In this document: piece by piece, positions 1 to 7,083 of the stretch
Numbering within the stretch: the stretch's first letter is position 1
Layout: each line of letters begins with the position of its first letter
NCBI GenBank assembly: GCA_023411645.1
Contig: JAEYON010000017.1
Span: 1-15,280 of the forward strand
Direction: 5' to 3'
Source: Bacillota bacterium
GTDB lineage: Bacteria; Bacillota; Clostridia; Acetivibrionales; DTU013
DNA length: 15,280 nt
Notes under the pieces: model-generated
What the model saw: only the letters and a program-made list of their open reading frames with translations
What the model was told of the DNA's origin: nothing
The model's database searches: none
Program-made: the position numbers and the translations under genes

Positions 1-154
1 GACCGGTAACCGTACAGGTATTTATTATATAAACATCCGCCGTCTCATCAAAGCCGACCTGCTTATAGCCTGCATCTTCAAAGGCCTCTGCCATTGCCTC
101 AGTCTCATATTGATTCACCTTGCAGCCCAGTGTAAAAAAAGCGACCCTTTTCAC
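1..154 (-). CDS. mtaB: tRNA (N6-threonylcarbamoyladenosine(37)-C2)-methylthiotransferase MtaB, 5' part only
   Basis: This is the N-terminal 51 codons of a radical-SAM methylthiotransferase. The family adds a methylthio group to t6A at position 37 of ANN-decoding tRNAs. My translation starts VKRVAFFTLGCKVNQYET and ends with VYIINTCTVTG. LGCKVNQYE and INTCTVT are the hallmarks of the N-terminal MTTase (UPF0004) domain, and Cys11 and Cys47 are two of the three cysteines that bind the auxiliary 4Fe-4S cluster. The KVNQYE wording fits MtaB better than MiaB or RimO, which usually read LGC..N..DSE. The start is GTG at 154, with GGAGG at 159-163 about 4 nt upstream; there is no better in-frame ATG. 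The radical-SAM core and TRAM domain lie beyond the window edge. The gene is transcribed divergently from the HPr-like gene. I found no convincing promoter for it. Confidence 0.9.
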   Translation of the reverse strand, partial: MKRVAFFTLGCKVNQYETEAMAEAFEDAGYKQVGFDETADVYIINTCTVTG

Positions 155-434
155 GATTCCTCCATCATTCCCATCTAGTTTTTATAACGCTTCGGTTCAA
201 AAATAAAATTTTTCGTTTGTAGAAAAAATTCATACCCTTAGCGGCGTTTAATCGAGGCCCGCCTCGTTCTAATTGCTCTGCCGACTCAGCTTCTATTATA
301 ATGAATTCATATTTTTTTAACAAGTTCGCAATTGACTTGTTGGCAAATACAGGATATCATTGATTTATGGATCGACTTAAGTACTAATTCCTAATTTATG
401 CACAATTACTCACTCAATGAATGGAGGTATACAC
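155..434. other. divergent intergenic region between mtaB and the HPr-like gene
   Basis: This 280-bp AT-rich stretch has no coding capacity that I can support. It carries the mtaB ribosome binding site (minus strand), two candidate plus-strand promoters, and a short inverted repeat CGAGGC-CC-GCCTCG (253-266), which lies about 6 nt upstream of the weaker promoter's -35. A 10-bp palindrome ATGAATTCAT (301-310) overlaps the end of that promoter's -10. The inverted repeat could be an operator, but its 2-nt spacer makes it a poor RNA hairpin. No protein can be assigned to either site. Confidence 0.5.
332..360 (+). promoter_or_regulatory. sigma-A-type promoter of the HPr-like gene
   Basis: TTGACT (332-337) and TATCAT (355-360) are separated by exactly 17 nt. 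This predicts a start near 367 and a leader of about 68 nt. A weaker alternative, TTGCTC (273-278) with TATAAT (297-302) and an 18-nt spacer, lies upstream. Confidence 0.7.
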
Positions 435-662
435 ATGAAAGCATTTAACATTATGCTTAAAACAATAAACGACGTCAAGGATTTTGTGAATATAGCAAAT
501 AAATACAATTTTGATGTAGATCTAACATCAGGCCGCTACGTGGTCGACGCCAAGTCAATCATGGGAATATTCAGCCTCGATTTCAACAAGCCAATCAAGG
601 TCGAGGTACATTCATCAGATTGCGAAAGCTTCTATGATGAGATCAAGCCCTTTATCATCTAA
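435..662 (+). CDS. HPr-like protein lacking the phosphocarrier histidine
   Basis: This 75-residue protein has the HPr fold signature but is shorter than true HPr (about 87-88). By eye, KSIMGIFSLD (residues 40-49) aligns with the HPr segment KSIMGVMSLG around the regulatory serine, so Ser41 corresponds to HPr Ser46. The active-site loop GIHARP of HPr is replaced by TINDVK (10-15): the His15 position is Asn12 and the Arg17 position is Val14. It therefore cannot take phosphate from Enzyme I in the usual way. If HPr kinase recognises it, it could act as a Crh-like regulatory partner of CcpA, but that is inference. The start is the ATG at 435 with GGAGG at 423-427 (7-nt spacing). An upstream in-frame ATG at 417 precedes the ribosome binding site and is unlikely to be used. 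It has its own promoter, has a hairpin at its end and converges on rnr. Confidence 0.75.
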   Translation: MKAFNIMLKTINDVKDFVNIANKYNFDVDLTSGRYVVDAKSIMGIFSLDFNKPIKVEVHSSDCESFYDEIKPFII

Positions 663-671
663 ACCTGAAAG

Positions 672-702
672 CCCGGAGCTGTCTTTAGCTACCGGGTATT
701 TT
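672..702 (+). terminator. terminator of the HPr-like gene
   Basis: The stem is CCCGG (672-676)/CCGGG (692-696) stacked on AGCT (677-680)/AGCT (687-690), with a one-base bulge and a 6-nt loop, followed by TATTTTC. The U tract is short, so termination may be partial. The hairpin also lies just beyond the end of the oppositely oriented rnr gene. Confidence 0.55.
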
Positions 703-707
703 CATGT

Positions 708-806
708 TTAATTTATTTTCTCAGCAAATACTTCAATTCCATTTTGATTCATCAATTCCGCAGTAACGCCATTAACATCCCCGCCTCTAATGAAACTGTC
801 GGTCAT
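708..806 (-). other. possible 32-codon ORF overlapping the 3' end of rnr
   Basis: In a different frame from rnr, an ATG at 806-804 opens 32 codons ending in TAA (710-708). The translation includes the stretch RGGDVNGVTAELMNQNGIE. It overlaps the last 20 nt of rnr. The amino-acid mix looks protein-like rather than random and the frame stays open upstream into the rnr tail, but there is no ribosome binding site before the ATG and I do not recognise the sequence. It may be a small translationally coupled gene, a displaced rnr tail or chance. Confidence 0.25.
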
Positions 807-3177
807 TGGATGATTTAAGCTTGCGAGTCTTCTTTGCCGCTTTAGCTGCCTTGGTTGCCATGACAGGTTTGCCCGGTTTTTTCATCGTCAGCGCTTTGGC
901 TGTCTTAGGCGCTTTCTGGGATTTCTTGCGAATTTCCTTCGGCAATTTCATTTCCTTCTTTTTGTGTCCCGATCTTGTCCTTTCCTCCAACGCAGCAGCT
1001 TCAGCCCGTTTTTTTAATAACTTCTCCTCTTTTTCGCCGCCGTCTCTCTTTTTACCTACGATCACAAAGTCCAACTGCCTTGTCGGCAGGTCTGCCCGAA
1101 TCAGCAGCACCCGTATCGGATCGCCTATGCTGTAGCGCTTTTTTGTGTGTTCTCCGATGAGACAAAAATGCTTATCATCGTAAATATAGTAGTCATCATC
1201 CATATTGCTGACCTTCACAAGGCCTTCGATGGTGTTTTCCAGCTCAACAAACATTCCAAAGGAGGTCACGTTGGAAATTATTCCATCAAAAGCTTCTCCC
1301 ACCTTCTCCTTCATAAACTCGACCTTCTTCAGATCCTCAGTCTCCCGTTCCGCTTCATCAGCAGCCCGCTCGCGCGCGGAACAATGTCTTGCGATCTCAG
1401 GCAGCTTCTTGATCAGTTCCTGCTCGCGTTCTTCAGAAAGGGTGCCCTTAAGTTCTTCTTTTATCAATCGGTGTATAATCAGATCGGGATATCGTCTGAT
1501 CGGTGAAGTGAAATGACAATAAAACTTCGCTGCCAGACCGAAATGCCCTTCGCTTTCAGGACTGTACCTGGCCTTTTGGAGCGATCTGAGCATAACAGTT
1601 CCGATAATGGCTTGTTCCCTGGAGCCCTTTACTCTTTCCAGAATGTCCTGTAAAGCTCTCGGGTGTATCTTGTTTACTCCCTTCAGAGGATACCCCAAAT
1701 TCTTGGAAAACTCCGCAAAAGCGATGATTTTCTCCGTTTCGGGTTCCTCATGGATCCTGTAAACAAAGGGCATCCCTGCCCAGTGAAAGTGCTCAGCGAC
1801 AGTTTCATTACATACGAGCATAAACTCCTCAATCACCCTATTTGCAATCGTGATTTCATACCGCTTGACTTCAATAGGTTTACCTTTTTCATCCAATATT
1901 ACCTTGGCCTCTCCAAAATCAAAGTCTATGGCGCCCCTGTCCATTCTCTTTTCTCGCAGAATCAACGCCAGCTCCTTCATAGTCCTGAAATCCTCCAGAA
2001 GTGGTGCGTATCTTTCGGAAAGCTCTTCATCTTCCGTTTCAAGGATTTTATAGACATCTGTATATGTCATTCTCTCATCAATATTGATGACACTCTCAAA
2101 AATGTCATGTCGGATTACCTTCCCACGGTTATCAATATCCATCATCACTGTAAATGCCAGCCTGTCCACATTTGGATTAAGGCTGCAGATACCGTTTGAC
2201 AGCCTGGCGGGGAGCATTGGAATAACCCTGTCAACAAGGTAGACGCTTGTGCCCCTTGTCAATGCCTCAATATCCAGCGCGGAGTCTTCGGTCACATAAT
2301 GGCTTACATCAGCAATATGAACGCCAAGTCTGTACCCTTCATCAGGTAATCTCTCAATCGATACCGCATCATCCAGATCTTTTGCGTCCTCGCCATCTAT
2401 TGTGACCATACGCAAACCTCTGAGGTCATGCCTGCCTTTAAGCATGTCTTCGGTAACCTCCTGCGGTATCGCTTCAGCCTGTCTGACAGCTGCTTCGGGA
2501 AATTCCTCCTTCAGATCATATGCTTTTATAATGGACAAAATATCGGTACCTGTATCATTGATATCTCCAATAATTTCAACTATCCTACCCTCGGCATTCC
2601 GTCTTTTATCCGGCCACCTGACTAATTCCGCAACCACTTTAAACCCAGGCTTTGCACCGTTAATCTCATCCTTTGGTATAAATATGTCACCAGGTATCCT
2701 TCGGTCATCCGGAACGACAAACCCAAAATAACCGTTTATTTCAAAAGTCCCGACTACCTTTGTAACAGCCCTTTTCAGTATTCTGGCAATTTCACCTTCC
2801 GGTCGCCTGTCACGCATTCCTTTCGTGGTCACCCTTGCCAGAACCCTGTCATTGTGCATTGCGCCTGACATAGCATCCGCCGGGATGAAAACATCTGTCA
2901 TCTGTTCATCATCCGGGATCAAGAAACCATAACCCCGTTCATTTCCCTGTATACGGCCTGCTACCAGACCCATCCTCTCAGCCACACCGTATCTGTCCTT
3001 ATTTGACCTGAATATGACGCCTTCCTGCTCTAGCTCGTTTATAATATCGGCCAGTTGATCTCTGTCTTCCACAGGCACGTCGAGAATGACTGCAAGCTCT
3101 TCAAACTTCAACGGCCTGTAGGCTTCCTCCTTCATAAATCCGATTATTTTATTCTTCCTGTCTATTCTATAATCCAT
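787..3177 (-). CDS. rnr: ribonuclease R
   Basis: This is a 796-residue processive 3'-5' exoribonuclease of the RNB (RNase II/R) family, which degrades structured RNA and takes part in mRNA and rRNA quality control. The order seen is a winged-helix N-terminus (about 1-70), two cold-shock/OB domains (about 75-140 and 140-215, with RGYGFLIPDD and YFGFVVPDD), a catalytic RNB domain (about 250-580), an S1 domain (about 626-708) and a lysine-rich tail (about 709-790). The active-site aspartates are in TIDGEDAKDLDDAVS: Asp261, Asp267, Asp269 and Asp270. The conserved HFTSPIRRYPDL is at 555-566. Length and layout are normal. The start is ATG at 3177 with AGGAG at 3184-3188, 6 nt away. It follows secG but a strong terminator separates the two, so it probably has its own promoter, which I could not place with confidence. 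In many Firmicutes smpB follows rnr; it does not here. Confidence 0.96.
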   Translation of the reverse strand: MDYRIDRKNKIIGFMKEEAYRPLKFEELAVILDVPVEDRDQLADIINELEQEGVIFRSNKDRYGVAERMGLVAGRIQGNERGYGFLIPDDEQMTDVFIPADAMSGAMHNDRVLARVTTKGMRDRRPEGEIARILKRAVTKVVGTFEINGYFGFVVPDDRRIPGDIFIPKDEINGAKPGFKVVAELVRWPDKRRNAEGRIVEIIGDINDTGTDILSIIKAYDLKEEFPEAAVRQAEAIPQEVTEDMLKGRHDLRGLRMVTIDGEDAKDLDDAVSIERLPDEGYRLGVHIADVSHYVTEDSALDIEALTRGTSVYLVDRVIPMLPARLSNGICSLNPNVDRLAFTVMMDIDNRGKVIRHDIFESVINIDERMTYTDVYKILETEDEELSERYAPLLEDFRTMKELALILREKRMDRGAIDFDFGEAKVILDEKGKPIEVKRYEITIANRVIEEFMLVCNETVAEHFHWAGMPFVYRIHEEPETEKIIAFAEFSKNLGYPLKGVNKIHPRALQDILERVKGSREQAIIGTVMLRSLQKARYSPESEGHFGLAAKFYCHFTSPIRRYPDLIIHRLIKEELKGTLSEEREQELIKKLPEIARHCSARERAADEAERETEDLKKVEFMKEKVGEAFDGIISNVTSFGMFVELENTIEGLVKVSNMDDDYYIYDDKHFCLIGEHTKKRYSIGDPIRVLLIRADLPTRQLDFVIVGKKRDGGEKEEKLLKKRAEAAALEERTRSGHKKKEMKLPKEIRKKSQKAPKTAKALTMKKPGKPVMATKAAKAAKKTRKLKSSNDRQFH

Positions 3178-3244
3178 CTTTTTCTCCTAAGAATTGGCTG
3201 AAATATTAATTTCCATATTTCTTAATCATTATTATTCCTAACTG

Positions 3245-3275
3245 AAAAAAGACCATGCACTTATGCATAGTCTTT
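3245..3275 (-). terminator. Rho-independent terminator after secG
   Basis: Read on the minus strand, arms at 3275-3264 and 3259-3248 form a 12-bp stem with one G-U pair and a 4-nt loop (TAAG). It runs straight into a U tract (A run 3245-3250 on the plus strand). It lies 19 nt beyond the secG stop and separates secG from rnr. Confidence 0.85.
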
Positions 3276-3293
3276 GTATCAAACTTCACAGCA

Positions 3294-3542
3294 CTATAAA
3301 TATTTTAAAACAAGAAACAGAGCAATTGAGGTAACAAGAAACATAATTGCCGCTATGGAGGTATACTTCCCTAACAAAGCGTCCAACGTCCTGCCCTTGT
3401 TTTTACCGAAGAACGTTTCCGCTCCGCCGGCAATAGAACCTGAAAGTCCGGCGGATTTGCCCGACTGTAAAAGGACTACAACGATAATGGACAGCGAAAA
3501 TATTATATGGAATATTGAAACAATAATCTGGATTACTCCCAA
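3294..3542 (-). CDS. secG: preprotein translocase subunit SecG
   Basis: SecG is the small accessory membrane subunit of the SecYEG channel, which helps SecA-driven export. The product is 82 residues with the expected two membrane helices (about residues 2-24 and 58-80). They flank the conserved cytoplasmic loop with LLQSGKSAGLSGSIAGG followed by AETFFGKNKGRTLDALL. I place the start at TTG 3542-3540 because GGGAGG (3551-3556) lies 8 nt upstream of it. A longer frame from an ATG at 3584 would add 14 residues, but that ATG precedes this ribosome binding site and the longer protein would exceed the family's usual size. A promoter-like sequence and a strong downstream terminator suggest it can be transcribed alone, and it may also be reached by read-through from eno. 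The eno-secG-rnr order is common in Firmicutes. Confidence 0.92.
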   Translation of the reverse strand: MGVIQIIVSIFHIIFSLSIIVVVLLQSGKSAGLSGSIAGGAETFFGKNKGRTLDALLGKYTSIAAIMFLVTSIALFLVLKYL

Positions 3543-3574
3543 AAAAAACACCTCCCAAAAAATTAACAAATCAA

Positions 3575-3603
3575 ATTGTAACACATATCCTGCAAAAAAA
3601 CAA
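3575..3603 (-). promoter_or_regulatory. probable secG promoter
   Basis: On the minus strand, TTGTTT (3603-3598) and TACAAT (3580-3575) are spaced by 17 nt, ending about 19 nt before the secG ribosome binding site. The -10 is good and the -35 matches only at TTG. Confidence 0.45.
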
Positions 3604-3628
3604 GCCTGAGTTCTACTTATTCTTCAGG
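3594..3628 (-). terminator. weak hairpin plus U7 at the end of eno
   Basis: On the minus strand CCTGA (3628-3624) can pair with TCAGG (3609-3605) across a loop that contains the eno stop codon. Four bases later comes a run of seven T (3600-3594). The stem is only 5 bp with a long loop, so termination would be partial; it overlaps the secG -35. Confidence 0.3.
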
Positions 3629-4914
3629 TTGAACCATGCGTCCAAACCAGGATAAATGGCGGCGCCTCCAAGCTCTTCCTCGATTCTCAGCAATTGGTTG
3701 TATTTTGCAACCCTGTCAGTCCTGGAAGGCGCACCTGTTTTGATCTGCCCCGAATTAGTTGCAACAGCGATATCTGCAATAGTTGCATCCTCAGTTTCTC
3801 CGGATCTGTGTGAGGTGACGGCGGTATATCCGGCTCTGTTTGCCATTTCAATGGCGTCAAGGGTTTCTGTAAGCGTACCGATCTGGTTTACTTTAATGAG
3901 GATGGAGTTTGCCACACCCATATCTATCCCCTTCTTCAGCCTTTCCGTATTGGTTACGAAAAGGTCGTCGCCTACCAACTGGATCTTGTTGCCCAGCTTT
4001 TGTGTAATAAGCTTCCAGCCTTCCCAGTCCTCTTCTGCCACTCCGTCCTCCAGCGATATAATGGGATATCTATTAACAAGATCGGCCCAAAAATCAACCA
4101 TTTCCTCGCGGGTCTTGCGGATATTGGATTTCCAGAAGAAATATGTGCCATCCTCCTGATACATCTCGGTTGCAGCAGCATCTATGGCTATCCTGAAATC
4201 CTCACCCGGCCTGTAACCTGCTTTTTCAATGGCTTCTATGATTACCTGTATAGCTTCTTCGTCATTTTTAAGGTTTGGAGCAAATCCGCCCTCATCACCG
4301 ACTGCAGTCGAGTATCCCTTTGCGCCGAGCACCTTTTTAAGATTGTGAAATACCTCCGCGCACATCATCAGCGCATTTTTAAAGCAATCCGCACCTATCG
4401 GCATTATCATAAATTCCTGTATATTAACACTATTGTCCGCATGTTTGCCGCCGTTGATGATATTCATCATCGGTACGGGCAGAACCTTTGCATTGACTCC
4501 GCCAATATATTGGTACAGACTGATACCCAGCGCATCAGCGGCCGCTTTCGCAGTCGCGAGTGAAACACCAAGGATCGCATTGGCTCCCAGCTTGCCTTTG
4601 TTATCTGTCCCATCAAGAAGTATCATTTTTCTATCAATTGCAATTTGATCGAATACGTTCATCCCCTCGATCTCAGGTGCAATAATGGTATTTACATTTG
4701 TCACTGCATTCTGTACGCCTTTACCCAGATATCTGCTTTTATCACCATCTCTCAGCTCTACCGCTTCGAAAGCACCCGTTGATGCGCCGGACGGCACTGC
4801 TGCACGGCCGACAAATCCTCCCTCAACTATCACTTCTACCTCAATGGTCGGATTTCCTCTGGAATCAAGAATTTCTCTTCCGAATACACTTTCAATTTCA
4901 AGATACTGTTTCAT
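3613..4914 (-). CDS. eno: enolase (phosphopyruvate hydratase)
   Basis: Enolase interconverts 2-phosphoglycerate and phosphoenolpyruvate in the cytoplasm, the step after GpmI. The 433-residue product is of normal length. The N-terminal FGREILDSRGNPTIEVEV is diagnostic. Catalytic residues are present: Glu208 in GDEGGFAP and Lys341 in ILIKVNQIGTLTET. The magnesium ligands Asp245, Glu289 (ISLEDG) and Asp316 (LVGDD) are also there, as is His158 in GGKHAD. The start is ATG at 4914, following GGAGAGGAG with suitable spacing; an in-frame TTG at 4932 lies upstream of that site and is not the start. It is the first gene of the eno-secG-rnr group and is divergent from the sensor kinase gene, about 200 bp away. 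It is cut off from the gpmI/pgk-tpi/gap genes by the two-component pair. Confidence 0.98.
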   Translation of the reverse strand: MKQYLEIESVFGREILDSRGNPTIEVEVIVEGGFVGRAAVPSGASTGAFEAVELRDGDKSRYLGKGVQNAVTNVNTIIAPEIEGMNVFDQIAIDRKMILLDGTDNKGKLGANAILGVSLATAKAAADALGISLYQYIGGVNAKVLPVPMMNIINGGKHADNSVNIQEFMIMPIGADCFKNALMMCAEVFHNLKKVLGAKGYSTAVGDEGGFAPNLKNDEEAIQVIIEAIEKAGYRPGEDFRIAIDAAATEMYQEDGTYFFWKSNIRKTREEMVDFWADLVNRYPIISLEDGVAEEDWEGWKLITQKLGNKIQLVGDDLFVTNTERLKKGIDMGVANSILIKVNQIGTLTETLDAIEMANRAGYTAVTSHRSGETEDATIADIAVATNSGQIKTGAPSRTDRVAKYNQLLRIEEELGGAAIYPGLDAWFNLKNK

Positions 4915-4988
4915 TTTTTCGCTCCTCTCCAAACACAGGCATCGTCAGAACATATTGCTACTGCGCGACCCAATAAATTCTATGGTAT

Positions 4989-5016
4989 ATTCTAACCACA
5001 AACTGCCGGATTTAAA
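4989..5016 (-). promoter_or_regulatory. candidate eno promoter
   Basis: On the minus strand, TTTAAA (5016-5011) and TAGAAT (4994-4989) are spaced by 16 nt, which would give a leader of roughly 70 nt. Another possible pair lies further up (TTGCAA ... TACATT). The choice is uncertain. Confidence 0.35.
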
Positions 5017-5069
5017 ACACTAAAACGCTGCATAGCCTTCATAAACAATGTATTAATAGTTCAATATAT

Positions 5070-5098
5070 TTGCAATTCAACCCATTTTTTTGTAAAAT
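5070..5098 (+). promoter_or_regulatory. candidate promoter of the sensor kinase gene
   Basis: TTGCAA (5070-5075) and TAAAAT (5093-5098) are spaced by 17 nt. The predicted start falls almost at the ribosome binding site (GAGGTG 5105-5110), so the leader would be very short. The true start could instead lie further upstream in this AT-rich divergent region. Confidence 0.45.
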
Positions 5099-5116
5099 AA
5101 CGTTGAGGTGTACATA

Positions 5117-6958
5117 ATGAAAATTTCTCGTTTGCGATATAGCAAAACGCCTATAAAAACTCCGAGATTCAGCCAGTTGTACTTGAAGCTTCGGTCACGC
5201 TTCACTCTGTATTTTTTACTTCTGATACTGCTTCCCTGTATCATTACTGCCACAATCATCTATTTTCATACCCGCGAGCTTATGGAGGAAAAGGCCGAAA
5301 CGGCTGCTCTGGAAAACATTGCTCATGAACAGGCCGCCATCGGCAGATATCTGAGCGAACTTGGATTGGCACTCGATGCTGTCGGCAATTCCATGAACAC
5401 TTTCGAACAGGTTCGTCTGCTTAATATAAACACTCTTGAAAAGCAATCCTTTTCCCTTTCAGCAGTGATAGGAGAGAATTTTACACTTAGCCAGCAGAAA
5501 GCCCTTTCAGCAGTTTATTTTATCACCGCTGACGGGATCAAAGCATCATACGGTCCTGACGCTGATCAGTCAGTCATCAGTAACCCGTCGTCGCAGCAGT
5601 GGTTTTATGATGCAATTGATGAACCTGATACCGTACATATACTCGGTACCGTACAGCGTTTTTATGCTGAGGGAAAAAGTAAGGCTGTACTGTGTACCGC
5701 AAAGGCTCTTAAAAGCATCGGCGCAGCAGAGCCGAAGGTCGTTTTGCTATTCGACTTCAACTATAGTCTTCTTGCTGATATTCTGGACAACTCTGACAAA
5801 ACCGACAACCCGGTTTTAAAAAACTCTTCTCAAAGATTAGTCATCGATTCTGAAGGAAATATCCTCTATAGCAAAGATCGCAGGAAACTGACAACTAAAG
5901 CTGATGATTCCCTTCAGAGAACTGTGGAATTGTTGTATCAAGGTTTTACACGGTACCGTATGGACACAAATGAATATTATTTGACTTATGTACAATATCC
6001 TACATTCAAATGGATTTTTATTGACCTAAACCCGGTGTCAAATGTCACAAATCGTTTGTGGCTTCGAAGTCCGCTTGTGACTGCATGCCTCATATTTCTG
6101 TTATTGGTTATGCTGATCTTTCCGGTTATTCTACTAAGATTGATCAAGCCGATCAACGACCTAACCTCTGTTATATACGATTACGAGAATCAGTTTCCGG
6201 GAAGCAATCCGCAAATCCCGCTCATACAGATAAAATCAGCCCAATCTGCAATCAGCAGAACCTCTGATGTAGATTTGCTCATTAACAAAATCTACAGCAT
6301 CAAGCTCAGTCAGAAGGAGGCAGAACTAAACTCTCTGCAGAATCAGATAAACCCTCATTTTCTTTACAATACGCTTGAGTCAATTCGCGGCGCCGCCCTT
6401 TACCACGGTATTCATGATATCGCAGCAATGTCAAAGGCTTTGTCCTTACTCTTCCGTTACAGTATCAGCGATAGGGTGCTGGTATCAATCAAGGAAGAGC
6501 TGCAGCATCTTGAGAACTATATATCTATACAGAATTTCCGATATGAAAATAGATTTGATATGAATTACAGTATTCCGCCGAATCTTTTAAATTATAAAAT
6601 ACTAAAGCTCACTCTGCAGCCGCTTATTGAAAATTCCATCAAGCATGGTCTGGAGATGAAGCTTGGAAAAGGGACGATTAGAATTGAGATGCTGGAGCTG
6701 GACAACAATATCAAGATCCAGATAACCGACGACGGCCTCGGCATTCCGACCAAGAGGATTGAGGAGCTTAACCGGGCACTTGCAAACGATAAATACAAGG
6801 CAGAGAGCGAAACAGATCGAACGAAGACCGGAATTGGAGTTATGAATGTAAACTCCAGGATAAAGTTATATTTTGGGGAGCAATACGGCTTAAAATTTAG
6901 GAGCGCCCTAACGGGCACCACTGTTGAAATCACTTTACCGGCAGTGAAGGAAAACTAG
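5117..6958 (+). CDS. YesM-family membrane sensor histidine kinase
   Basis: This is a 613-residue sensor kinase. It has a short basic N-terminus, a first membrane helix (about 29-51) and a large extracytoplasmic sensing region (about 52-315, probably Cache-like). A second helix (about 318-341) is followed by a short HAMP-like linker starting at LIKPINDL. The cytoplasmic part is the His_kinase (LytS/YesM) type: the phospho-accepting His414 is in NQINPHFLYNTLESIRG, the ATPase N box in LIENSIKHG (Asn506), and the G boxes in ITDDGLGIP and KTGIGVMNVNSRI. The start is ATG at 5117, 6 nt after GAGGTG; an in-frame GTG at 5108 lies within that ribosome binding site. It almost certainly works with the YesN-type regulator that follows. 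Such pairs often sit beside sugar ABC transporters or glycoside hydrolases, but none is in this window, so the ligand is unknown. Confidence 0.93.
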   Translation: MKISRLRYSKTPIKTPRFSQLYLKLRSRFTLYFLLLILLPCIITATIIYFHTRELMEEKAETAALENIAHEQAAIGRYLSELGLALDAVGNSMNTFEQVRLLNINTLEKQSFSLSAVIGENFTLSQQKALSAVYFITADGIKASYGPDADQSVISNPSSQQWFYDAIDEPDTVHILGTVQRFYAEGKSKAVLCTAKALKSIGAAEPKVVLLFDFNYSLLADILDNSDKTDNPVLKNSSQRLVIDSEGNILYSKDRRKLTTKADDSLQRTVELLYQGFTRYRMDTNEYYLTYVQYPTFKWIFIDLNPVSNVTNRLWLRSPLVTACLIFLLLVMLIFPVILLRLIKPINDLTSVIYDYENQFPGSNPQIPLIQIKSAQSAISRTSDVDLLINKIYSIKLSQKEAELNSLQNQINPHFLYNTLESIRGAALYHGIHDIAAMSKALSLLFRYSISDRVLVSIKEELQHLENYISIQNFRYENRFDMNYSIPPNLLNYKILKLTLQPLIENSIKHGLEMKLGKGTIRIEMLELDNNIKIQITDDGLGIPTKRIEELNRALANDKYKAESETDRTKTGIGVMNVNSRIKLYFGEQYGLKFRSALTGTTVEITLPAVKEN

Positions 6959-6960
6959 AA

Positions 6961-7065
6961 AGAATGTTAGCGCCTGTAAGGCGCGAATTTCACTTAAAAC
7001 ATTTATAGTAGAATGTTAGCGCCTGTAAGGTGCGAATTTCGATTAAACATCTAAAGCAGAATGTT
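6961..7065 (+). repeat. structured tandem repeat (two units of 49 and 48 nt plus a partial third)
   Basis: Units start at 6961, 7010 and 7058. Units 1 and 2 share 30 of their first 31 bases, including AGAATGTTAGCGCCTGTAAG. The third is only AGAATGTT and runs into the regulator's ribosome binding site. Each full unit has an inner hairpin GCGCCT-GTA-AGGCGC (unit 2 has AGGTGC, which keeps pairing through G-U). It also has an outer stem AATGTT/AACATT, 6 bp in unit 1 and 5 bp in unit 2. The region is transcribed between the kinase and regulator genes. Confidence 0.8.
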
Positions 7066-7083
7066 TAAAGGAGGATTTCGTAC

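Noticed and set aside
806..2731. Several plus-strand open frames of 60-178 codons opposite rnr
   Set aside because: They lie antisense to an unmistakable full-length RNase R, lack ribosome binding sites and have no recognisable motifs.
3274..3609. Plus-strand frame of 111 codons covering secG
   Set aside because: It is the antisense of secG and its own terminator; the SecG signature on the minus strand is clear.
5020..5045. Possible catabolite-responsive (cre) site near AAAACGCTGCA
   Set aside because: The spacing between the TG and the central CG does not fit the cre consensus.
6961..7065. CRISPR array
   Set aside because: There are only two full units, directly abutting with no unique spacers and no cas genes nearby.
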